From: Antrodiella citrinella
Lineage: Eukaryota; Basidiomycota; Agaricomycetes; Polyporales; Steccherinaceae
Length of the DNA stretch: 64,000 nt
NCBI GenBank assembly: GCA_004802725.1
Contig: SGPM01000006.1
Span: 62,001-126,000 of the forward strand
Direction: 5' to 3'
Positions within the stretch are counted from its first letter, which is position 1. Each line of letters begins with the position of its first letter. The notes below the pieces were generated by a model. It ran no database searches and was not told the origin of the DNA. It worked only from the letters and a program-made list of their open reading frames with translations. Of this stretch, positions 11,382 through 21,382 are shown piece by piece. A program made the translations under genes and the position numbers.

Positions 11382-13728
11382 TTAGAATGCAAAATGAGCC
11401 GCATTCTTGCGACGACCCAGGGCATACACAAAGATCTGCGCGATGAACAGCCCGACGGTCACTCCAATTGCCACCTGGATCATACGAACACCGAGGGAGA
11501 AACCGCTGGAGTACTCTTGAGAGGACGTTGCATAACTCTCGATAAGACCACCTCCGTTACCGATAGCGGACTAGGTCTTGTCGTTAGTACCTCGTCTGAA
11601 AATGCAGAACATCCGGGGATGGACTCACCGGCACCAAGAAGAGCACTCCGGTGACCATAGAAGTGAATGCCGTTCCACCTACCACCCGCGAATACACGTT
11701 CCCGCACAATCCGATGACGAGCGCGCCGAACGCAGACACAATGTCGCCCCGGTTGGAGATGAGCTGATTCGCACCCCTGTTGGCAGCGTACGCGAGGCAG
11801 GAGAAGAGGACCATGATCGGGAGCTGGATGCTGTCCCACTGCTGAAGGTTCGCGAGCGACGAGCAGATGGAGTAGGTCGGTACTAGGAAGAGGAGTGTCC
11901 ACCAGGGGAAAGGCATCTGGTACCAAGGCCAGTGGGGGTTGCGGTAGCATCCTTTGTAGACGTTGCCTCCCACTCCCAGATTCACGAACTCGAATGTACC
12001 GATCAATGGTCCGAACGGTGTTGTGTCATTGTTCGCGAGAACACCACCATGGGCAATTTGAGATTCTGCGTAAGTGGCGATAGCCATGTTGGTTCGGGCG
12101 TGTTTGTTGATCACAAGATACAGGTCGGAACCGATGGTCAAGCTGAAGCCCTGCGAAAGACAGCGATGTGAGTGAGTGTGCAGCGTATCATGGAACCAAA
12201 TATTCGTACCAGGAACAGAGTATAAATAATGGAGTAGACCATTCTCACTGAGCCACAGAGGATATTCTTGGACGTCAGCTCTAAAGCGCTAATGACTGCA
12301 AAAAGGTTTGTGAGTACTAATTCAGAAATTCACGGCTGCATCTGGAAAACTCACGAATGGTGAATCCAGGGAGAATGAGGACCACCCCCGCCGACGATAT
12401 AGAACTGTAGCAAAACAGACCGCTACGTAATGTCCCAAGGGCTCTAGCGATGAACGAAACGATGATGGCCACGGAGATCCTTGTGTATCTTGTTAGAAGT
12501 GAAGAGAAACCGACTCGGCTATAGAAACTCACTCGTAGACATTCGCATATATGGAGCTCTTTGACGCAGCGCGTAGCCCAAGGAACTGGAGGGTTGAGGA
12601 ACTCAAGCCGCTGATGAACATGTCCAAGAACGAGCCTCCGAACGCTGTCGTGCAAATGATGGAGGCGCAAATGAAGGCGAATAGGCAGCGCAGCCACACA
12701 GGGTATGGCGGTCGTGAGTAAAGGATTTGGCGGATTCTCCGGCTTCCCGTCCTGGCACTGAGTTTGTCGCGGAGAACCTCCCGGTATACCAGATGGAGCT
12801 TGTGGAGAGACGAAAGAGAGATACGACCGCCGGCTCGGACGAAACGAGTCTGGTAGGTGTGTGTATCGGAAACGAGAAATGTGATGAGGATGAGGTTGGG
12901 CAGGTGCACAAATCCGACGTTCAGCTGTAGGATTTCGGCGGCTGCGTTGAGCTGAGACTCGATTCTATGTGAGGGAGCCCCAAACGAAAGGAGGGCCTTG
13001 GCTAACCACACCACGAAGTCTTGACGTTCCTCGTATTCTGTCCAATTCGCTCAGTCGAGGTCTCATCGTGAAGACCATTCAAAAACAGACGTACCGACGC
13101 TATTTTCGACAACGCGACGATTCCTTTCACGCACCCTGTCAAGTTTCTCTCGATAATTCTTTGCACCTGCCAAAGAAGGGCCGCGAATGACGACACTACT
13201 GTCGCTAACGATAGAGAGCTGCGAAGCGATGGACGAGACGCGTTGCATGATACCAGGCCTCTTCGATGGCTGGAGTTCACCGGTTATATCCTTGAAATCA
13301 TCAGAAGAGCCTGTCGGCGCCGCGAGTGTAGCATCAGAAGCCTCGCGTGCACGCTCGACTTCAGAGACTCGTCGTATGTCTGGTCCAGAGGCTCGATGGA
13401 CAGTGATAGGATTGAAGTTGAAGTAAGACGTGCCATCGGATGCACCGGAGTCTTCGCGCGAAGGATTCATACCAGTATCTCCGAAGGGATTGGTCCAAAC
13501 GACTTCACTTTGGCGTCGCGAGTGAGTGGGCGATGAGTTGGTCGGCATAATGCAATCTCTGGATGAAGGACCAGCTTTCAAAGGAGATTGAATCTGGAAA
13601 CACGGGAGAGCAAGGGAAGAAAGCGGTACTAGTGTGTCAGCCTAGATTGGAGGAAGTCAGATACGATGAGGCTGACCAGTTCCAGCCTCCGATGCTGCTA
13701 CTGTGGCACCCATTCCGATCTGAACCAT
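11382..13728 (-). CDS. Prm10/ThrE-family multi-pass membrane protein (DUF1212)
   Basis: On the minus strand the start MVQIGMGATVAASEAG at 13728 joins across a short intron (about 13620-13677) to a cytosolic Ser-rich region with TNPFGDTGMNPSRED. The conserved first half of the family follows: LLSFGAPSHRIESQLNAAAE and NVGFVHLPNLILITF. Several hydrophobic segments come next: a small-residue TM near 12600-12680, FISALELTSKNILCGSVRMV, and WWTLLFLVPTYSICSSLANL. The last part reads GALVIGLCGNVYSR and VTVGLFIAQIFVYALG, ending HFAF-stop at 11382. The two-part layout, a soluble histidine-containing half then about ten membrane helices, is that of yeast pheromone-regulated membrane protein 10 and bacterial ThrE threonine exporters. 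The transported substrate in fungi is unknown. Downstream it converges with the orphan gene, 328 bp apart. Confidence 0.82.
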
Positions 13729-14004
13729 GGACAACCTAGAAATGGAACAAACGATCAACAAACACGATCGCTACATCCAGCACGGGGCATGCGCATGAGA
13801 CTGCGAAGCGCGTTTGGGTAAGCTGCGCAGATCTAAACGATGCACAAATCATATATGTACTGAGCATGTCGTACAAGATCTTCACAACCTGTAGGTATTG
13901 TGGCGATTCAGTTACAAAGTCAGTACGTGTCATAAAGGTATCTCTCATTGCCAACTGACGTGGCGCCTGGGTATACCAAGGAGGAATCCTTGGTCTTGAT
14001 GAAA

Positions 14005-16194
14005 TCATTCGCCCTTCCTCCCCACCAAAAGTCTTAACGACCGACACGGTGTGACTAACTCCTCTTCAGTTGCTAGTTTCCTCGCTTCCAGAATCTCTCG
14101 CCGCAGCCGTTCCTCTTCTACAAGCTCTGCTTTGGACAGAGGTTCCCGATGGGGATACGGCCAGCCGTGTAGTGTAAGAGAATGCCATAACGATAGACGG
14201 ACGTGCATATCCCTAGATGAAGACCATTTCAGAGTTACAGATGAAATCTGCTGCAAGGATCACTCACCCTCTATATCGTTCAAAGAGAGCATCAAACTTT
14301 GGCCGAGCGTTCCCATCCACAAAATCATCGCCCTCCCAACCATGAATGCGCAATGACTCCCTGTCCGTTCTGACGATCTCTAACAACTCTTCCCACATTG
14401 CCTCTCGAATGCCCATCACGATACCCACAGCTCGGTACAGATGCATGAACAGAGAGTGTTCCTGAAACGAAGCCATCGCGGATGTCGGTAGTAGCTCCAG
14501 TGCCGTCTCGTCGCCGATACGATGATTCATGTCTTTAATCATGAACGCAGCGACCGACTGCCGGTGTTGTTTGGAGGACGAGGAAGACTCTCCGCTGTTG
14601 TGAGTCGTGGCGGAGGGGCTGGAACTGTTAGGATAATCTAACATACGGAAATCTAAAGGGGAAATAAACTCTCTGCCCACCAATATTGAATTGGTGTCGA
14701 TTGGTGGTGTGTCGGTTGTTACAGAGAACGATTGTCGATCTTTCGACAGGTCTGGCAGGAAGAGAGTCGTTGGTTCGGCATCGTCGTTTAAGTCAGACGA
14801 CGAGCCGTCAAGCTCGCCAGGCAATGGTGTGAGAGGTGCAAAGGGTGGCATAGGATATGAAATCACGGGGGGTGACACCACATGGGTAAATATTGATGTG
14901 AAGTATCCGGGCAATACAGCTGTACGGTCCGTTATCGTACAAGTTCACGAATAGAGCAACGAGGTTCTACTCACATGTCGGGAGTGGATTCAGAAATCGA
15001 TTCTCGAATACCGCATGGTACAATGTCTCTAACAATACGTGATCGTGCGGGAGAGCATCTGCCGATGCGGGTACATGTAAGACGGATTGTGAGCCGTCTG
15101 GAAAATGTGCAGCTGGTCTTCTCGTTTGTGCATGGAGAGGTGCAGTAAACCATCGGGGGAGAATAGGGAATATAGCATCTACGGGTGCGCGTGAGATTTC
15201 AATCTACGTCATGAGTGTACGATGCACGTTACCTTCTTCAATCATTTCAATGATACCTCCCGGTTTCAAGACTCTGTGAAGCTCCTACAGTAAAATTCAA
15301 TGGCTGAACGACAAATCAAAGGCATAGTGCTTACTTCGAACACCGAAGGCCACTACACGGCGCGTAGTACTCAGAGATGAGGTCACGAAAGTTTCCAGAG
15401 TGCTGACGCAAGTAATCACCTTTAATTCGGGTATGGCGAATGCCATGCCAACAACATGGATATAATCAAATTCGTCGTCGTCGAATGGCAGTTTTTGCCT
15501 CAGTCTGAGTGTCTTCTCATGAGCACAATATGACGAGGGAGAACTTGAAGGACAGGGGTACCCACAAGTTCCCGTATACCCATTGTATACGCTTCGATAC
15601 TGAGGGATCCAAGCAGTTTGTAGGTATTTGGACATTCACAATGTCGTATCCCACCTATTCCGCATCAGAACCAATAGGGCAGTACATACAGCAAAGTAAA
15701 AGCGACTCACGAATGTGCACTCCGGCCAGCGCTTCGCGGCATCAATTACCCAATCCCCCAGCTGCAAGTCACAGTATCGTAAAAGTGGGTGAATGGTTGA
15801 AGAGACTAGAAGCTTACACCAGTGCCGAGATCCAGAATTCGTTTGGGTAGTTGTCCTTTGAAGTCCACGAAACTCATAGACTCCTTCACATGTCTTATGA
15901 GCGTATGGTCTAAGCAGAACCTGCGGAAGGCACATTTATGAGCGCGCGAAGGCCTATTAACTCAGTAGCAGGCCTGGACACTTACAGTTCGAGGATTTCC
16001 CTATTGAAGGAGAATGGGTACGGCGCCTTGTCCCTGCCATACGTATGAAGTTTGGAACCCCGTGAGTAGATAAATTGGTTCTCCTTCTTGTTCGATGGCC
16101 GTCTGCCGGTGAAGGATACGTCCGAGGTGTTTGTTTGGGCTGTTCCGGTGCTAGTATAGCTTGGGCGCGGGTGGTTGTGCGAGCTGGCGGGCAT
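14005..16194 (-). CDS. SAM-dependent methyltransferase, class I fold
   Basis: The start MPASSHNHPRPSYTSTG at 16194 leads into a low-complexity N-terminus and then FNREILEL. Across the introns the class I methyltransferase signature is clear: RILDLGTGLGDWVIDAAKRW (motif I, glycine-rich SAM loop), VGYDIVNVQIPTN (motif II, acidic residue after beta-2), LPFDDDEFDYIHV (motif IV/post II) and ELHRVLKPGGIIEM (post III). A long C-terminal extension follows, including TALELLPTSAMASFQEHSLF and a final charged helix with EERLRREILEARKLATEEEL, ending at 14005. Agaricomycetes carry many such proteins, with unknown substrates. The start lies 370 bp from the divergent GNL1 gene, so a shared promoter region is likely. 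At least seven introns are present. The enzyme class is secure. No substrate can be inferred from sequence. Confidence 0.8.
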
Positions 16195-16564
16195 GGCATG
16201 AGAGGAACGGGAGGGAGGGTCGACGGGGAGCGGGATGTGGAGGGAGTGAGAGAAAGGTGGACAACACCATATCGGTCTCAGTCCTATAGCGGTTGTTGAC
16301 GTTGTTGGTCACTGTCTCATGCGTCCATCTTGGCCTCTTCCTCCGACTAAATCAGCATTTTCCACCTCAATCACTCGGAACGGTCTCATTTCATCGCTCG
16401 AGGCTCAGAAACATTCCAGCATAGAACCACCCTAGTCTCTCTCCAACAGTCAATTACACAGGGCTCAGGAAGATTTCACGTCCAAACGAATTTCAACTCG
16501 GTCTACTCGCTCATCTATATCCATCTGTATCATTCAAATCTCGACGCCCAATCACCCCAGCACC
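16195..16564. promoter_or_regulatory. Divergent promoter region, methyltransferase / GNL1
   Basis: These 370 bp separate the start codons of two genes transcribed away from each other. I see no good TATA box. The right half is rich in CT and TCA, as in many fungal leaders. Confidence 0.4.
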
Positions 16565-18898
16565 ATGCAGCGCAAGAAGCCCTTCAGTGCGAAGGCACGC
16601 AAAGCACAGCTGCAGCAGAAACGCGCAATCAAACGTGGGGACGTCCTCCCGCCGCCATCCAAACAAGATCGACCCAAGAAGTCTCGCAGACTCGTCGCAC
16701 ATCCATTTGATCAAGGCCCAGGTCCCTCCTCACGCGAGGCTGCAGCGGAATCTACCCGCCGACTGCAGTCGTCCTTCGTAAAGCTGCCCCAGAGGTTCCT
16801 CGAGAACTCAAAGGAATTGGCTTCCACGCTGCACCTCGAGCGGCCGGTACCCCCGGAGGCAGTCATCCTGCGTGCCGAGACATTCGCGTCCTCAGAACAA
16901 GATCAGGTGGGGAAGCTGTCATGTCCTAAAAGACCGAAATGGCGTTACGACATGACAAAGACCGAGGTAGAGAAGAATGAGGAGGGGCTGTTCAAGAAGT
17001 GGTTGGATCAGGCAGATGACATCGTTAATGGCTGGTGCAACCCTTTGGAGGACAGTTCATCAGGAGACGATGAAGATGAGAGTGAGAGCCCTGCACCCCC
17101 GTCGATGCCCCGTGCTCCGACGTCTTTTGAGCGGAACCTGGAGGTGTGGCGCCAACTGTGAGTTTTGACATTCGTTCCATCCTCTCTCTCTCTCTCACTG
17201 CTACATTGTCATAACGGGACAGATGGCGCGTCTCCGAGATCTCGCAAATAATTCTCATCCTCCTAGACTCTCGATGTCCCTTACTTCACTTTCCCCCGTC
17301 CCTCGCTGCGTACCTATCCTCACCGCACATAGCCAATCGAGCCCGTACCATCCTTGTACTTACCAAAGTGGACATAACTGGACCCACACGCGCAGATGAA
17401 TGGACACGTTTTCTCAAAGCGAAATACCCACGTATGCCTATCGTGCGTGTTGAGGCGTATGCCGAAGTGGAAGAGAAGGGAAGACACCACCAACCGCGTC
17501 TGCCGCTCCAGTTTCGCCGATCACTCGTACAAGCCATCAGAGAGATGCACGCTGAGCTGCTGGAGCCGCCAGAGCGCCTGAGAGATCATCCGGAGAGGTT
17601 GGCAAACTGGAAACCCCCCGTGAGAAGGAATATCGCGTGGGACACGGTTCTTCATGCTCAAGGAGGACAGGTAGGAAGTGTTGTGGGCGGCGCAGCAGCT
17701 CCGCGGCCTGATACATCTGTTCATGCTGAGCAACACGATACCCTGAGAGAGGACGGCGAAGAGAACGGTCCAGAAACTGAGCCTGAATATCTGACAATTG
17801 GTTTGATCGGTGTGTTTTTGCTCTGCTCGTATCGTAAGATGACGACCCTCAAACACACCCCATCTACGAAGGTCAGCCCAACGTCGGGAAGTCATCCCTC
17901 CTGAACGCACTGTTCGGCATACCCAAAGTGAAAGCATCGCGTACTCCTGGAAAGGTACGATCTCTCGAGTGACCCTCACGCATGCATGCTCGAAACTCAG
18001 ACGTGTCTTGCATCAGACGAAACACTTCCAAACCCTGTTCTGGACGCCTGAAGTGCGGTTAGTAGATTGCCCGGGACTCGTCATGCCTAACCTGGTGCCC
18101 ATGGAGACTCAGGTACCGTATCCTCGTCCTGTTTCTACTCAATGATCTCAATTCTATCTCGTATACTAGGTCCTAGGCGGGATCCTCCCCATATCCCGCG
18201 TCTCCGCGATCCCACTCTGCATCTACCACGCCGCACAGCTTCTCCCTCTCGAGACCGTGTTCAACCTCACGCACCCGACGCTCAGCGAGCCACAAGTCGA
18301 GGACAAACGCACGTGGCGCGTTCCCCGACCTGACGCGACTGCCGCGTCGGGATGGGACGCGAGGCTCAAGAAGCTGAAGTGGACGGCGATGGACGTGTTG
18401 ACGGCATATGCGCTGAAGAAGGGGTGGGTCACTGCGAAGGCGGGGAGGCCCGACGTGATGCGTGCCGGGAATGCAAGTCAGTATTATTCAATGTTGCTGC
18501 TTCACATCTGGTTCTTGTGTGTACTGAGTGCTGATTGCTTGTGTGGGCACTTAGTTTTGCGGTCACTCGCGGAGGGCAAGATCAGCTGGGGATTCTGGCC
18601 GGAGGGTACGCCTCAGGCCGTGTTGGACTCTCATATCAAGCCTGAGCAAGGGATTTGGATACCCAACGAGAACGACGCTTCGACGCTTTCTCATGACGAG
18701 GCCGAGGCCACCGACTACGAAGACGAAGACGAGGAGGAAGAAGATACAGAATCATCCGAAGAATCCGAAGGGACCGCGTTAGACGAAGAGGAAGAGGAAG
18801 CACCAAAAGTCATCGTCGCGAAAAGCCGTTTCGCCGCTCTCAGTTTTCTCGACCAACACGACGACGATTCAGACGAGGACGCCTCCGAGTCCGAGTAA
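16565..18898 (+). CDS. GNL1: GNL1-type circularly permuted GTPase
   Basis: The N-terminus MQRKKPFSAKARKAQLQQKR matches the basic start known for GNL1 proteins. The GTPase motifs appear in permuted order. First is the G4 block VLTKVDI near 17360-17385, where Thr replaces the usual Asn of NKxD. G1 follows as GQPNVGKSSLLNALFG, split by an intron at about 17810-17869. Then come the TPGKTKHFQT switch region and G3 as DCPGLVMPNL. A conserved C-terminal region includes GWVTAKAGRPDVMRAGN and GKISWGFWPEG. The protein ends in a strongly acidic tail of Glu, Asp and Ser with a final KSRFAALSFLDQHDDD. YlqF/GNL-family GTPases act in ribosome assembly in the nucleus and nucleolus. The role of GNL1 itself is less clear. 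About six introns interrupt the gene and the stop is at 18896-18898. Confidence 0.87.
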
Positions 18899-19732
18899 AG
18901 TGGGGGCGAACCAAGGGGCGAACGCGACGTCACTTTAAGGCGGCCACAAGCAGCAAGAGTTTTCGGAGGTTACATACAAGGACGAAAAGTGTAATGTAAC
19001 AAGCACCGTAGAAGTATGTAACATGCGGGCGACAAGAGGGGCCATTAAATGTAAAGTAATAATCATCACCCATGACAAGAAGGGTCGCAGAACGAAAGAA
19101 AAGAAAAGCAGTGGTGAATACCGCACAGCGACAAACATGCCTGGAATTGAGCAAGCAGATACGTACGTACGAACATAAAAGGAGAAGGTCTGTCGGTGAA
19201 GCGTCCAGCGGGGTCGGGGAGGGCAGACAGGACAGTAGGTCCTCCCCGGATAAACAAAGCTACTTATCATGAAGAGTCGTATTGAGGAAGAAAAGGAGGT
19301 GCTAGTATAGAGACACTAAGCGGAGAGAGAGAGGAAGAGAGGAAGATAGCGAGCATTTGAAACAGGTGGGTGGATATCAGAGGAACGCCGGATCGTACTA
19401 CCGATACTCAGTGGGAGGAGGAGTGTCAATGTCACAAAGCGCAGACAAAGAAGGTGAAGAAAGATAGCAAAAAAGGACGAGGAGAGGGTGGGATTGGCAA
19501 TAATAAAATCACCGCGGAGCGGGGGCGAGGGGGCAAGAAAAAATATGTTGGTATACTGATCAACTTCTGAATTTCAGTCATCTCTTCGTTCGTTACGCAT
19601 ACAACGGGGGCCAATGAGCACCTTGAAGAGCACCGGACGACAACCCGAAACGTTCAACCACTTCCAGCGCAGCAGCCACGTCTCGCGCCTACGTGTCACA
19701 AACCACTACTCTGCAACTCCAACGCCACCAAT
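18899..19732. other. Intergenic region between convergent genes
   Basis: This 834-bp stretch lies between the GNL1 stop and the stop of the minus-strand surface protein, so it holds two 3' ends. It is purine-rich on the plus strand near 19290-19550. I see no gene, RNA or repeat of note. Confidence 0.5.
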
Positions 19733-20886
19733 TTAGTAGCGTACGCCAGAGTTGTTGTAGTCGTAAGCACCCTGGTGGTGGATGGGAACGCCATACGTCT
19801 CGTACTCTCCGTGGTTCATGCTGGGACCGCGGGCCAATTGCTGCATCTGGGGACCAGGGCTGGGACCACGAGCGAGGTCAGCGTATCCGCCGACCGGAGC
19901 AAGCTGAGTAGCACCAGCAGTGAAATCGTGCTCGGGAACAGGCTGGAGAGAACTGCCGTTGGCACCATAACCAGCGTGACCGTGGCCGGAAGAGTGGTCC
20001 GAGGCACCAGAGCCAGTGCGGTGAAGACCAGGAACGGCATCACGGTCATCGGTGGTGGGTTGCCAGTCAATGGGCTGCATCCTGGAGTCGAAGTCGGACG
20101 AGGGCTTGAACTTCCACTTGCGGATGACGGTCCATCCGACAAAGATGATACCGATGGAGCCGGCAATGGTAACGATGACAATGAGTGTGGTCTTGGTGGT
20201 CTTCGACGTGGACGAAGCACCAACGGCAGAAGCTGCATCACTCGCAGTGGGTTGTGCGCCTATGACGGTGGAAGTCACGGCATTGTTGCCGCCGTTGTCG
20301 TCCTGAGGAGGCGGTGTGACAGCTGCAGAGGGAGGTGTGGAGGTAGGCGTATCGACGGGAGTGGGGATGGCCGACGGGGTCGACGACGGTGTGGAAGATA
20401 AAGACGAAGTCGAAGACGAGCTGCTGCTGCTGCTACTGCTACTGCTGCTGCTGCTGGACGACGAGGATGAGCTGCTGCTGCTGCTACTGCTACTGCTAGA
20501 AGACGACGAGCTGGGGGTTGACTCTGGCGTCTAAAAGTAGAGGGGGTTGTCAAAACGACAACAAAGTGCAAATCTAATTAGATACATACGCTTGTAGGCT
20601 CGGAGGAAGGAGTAGAAGACGCAGCAGGGTCGCTGGTAGTAGGGGTAGCAGAAGGGGTGCTGGTGGCAGAGCTGGCAGCAGGAGGGTCAGGACCCGGGTT
20701 AGCAGGGGGCTGGAGAGGATCCGGTAGCAAGCCAGGAGCGCGTTTCTTGAGCATGCGGTTCAGGTTGACATGGTCGCGAGCCTGGGGAGTCAGAGTGTTG
20801 GCCTCGGAGACGGTGGCGAGAGCGAGGAGGACTGCAAGAGACAGCAGGAGGGCAAAAGCCGACCTTTTGCGCGCGAATATGAACAT
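19733..20886 (-). CDS. Ser/Thr-rich single-pass surface protein (Mid2/Wsc-like sensor)
   Basis: Two exons are joined across an intron at 20531-20589 (GTATGT donor, TAG acceptor). The start MFIFARKRSAFALLLSLAVL begins a signal peptide that probably ends after VSEA. A Pro/Ser/Thr mucin-like domain follows, dominated by an uninterrupted serine run coded by an AGC/AGT microsatellite. One transmembrane helix, TTLIVIVTIAGSIGIIFVGW, is followed by a basic stop-transfer RKWKFK. A cytosolic tail of about 120 residues is rich in Gly, His and Tyr and ends YNNSGVRY. This layout is that of yeast Mid2/Mtl1 and Wsc cell-wall sensors, in which a stiff O-mannosylated ectodomain reports wall stress to Rho1. 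There is no WSC cysteine domain, so Mid2-like is the better comparison. Function is inferred from architecture alone. Confidence 0.72.
20421..20498 (-). repeat. Serine-coding microsatellite with a duplicated 26-bp block
   Basis: Two CTG/CTA arrays (20421-20456 and 20471-20498) flank a short spacer. The 26-bp block at 20421-20446 recurs identically at 20472-20497, 51 bp away. Read on the minus strand all units are AGC or AGT, coding serine in the surface protein. The pattern suggests growth by slippage plus one larger duplication. Confidence 0.75.
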
Positions 20887-21382
20887 GGTGGTATCTGGGC
20901 CGTCTAAAGTGCAGAGGTATCTGGGGCGCCGACTAGGGTAAGAAGGAATGGGTAAGCCACTGGTAGGAGGTCAAAGCTTTGAGACTGGGCCAGCCACGAG
21001 GAGAGCGACGACTCACAGAAGAGGGGAAGGATGCGTGAGACGCTTTAGATGAGCAGGAGAGACGTGTTTTTGAGCAGCTGCGTGAACAAAAGAATGAGAT
21101 GAAAAAGGAGTGAGGGAGCACGTAGAAGTGCGAGTGTGGGTGAGGAAGAGAGGCAACGACGACTTTGTTCAACAGAAGAGGATGTGCAACAACCGGAAAC
21201 CACGGCAACACTCCGATCAATCACCCCACGGCTTCTCCCGCGGTCAGCCTCTCTCGCCAAACAGTGCCAAAGATATCGAATTATGATTGTATCTGGTAGA
21301 CAAGTCCATCTCAAACAAAAAAACTAACAAGATGGTCCATGTCAAAAAAGCGTCCATCTGTACATCTCTCTGCTCCTCTCAA
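20887..21382. other. Intergenic region upstream of the surface protein
   Basis: This holds the promoter and leader of the minus-strand surface protein and the 3' end of the heparinase-like gene. A leader intron is possible, but no further gene is seen. Confidence 0.4.
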
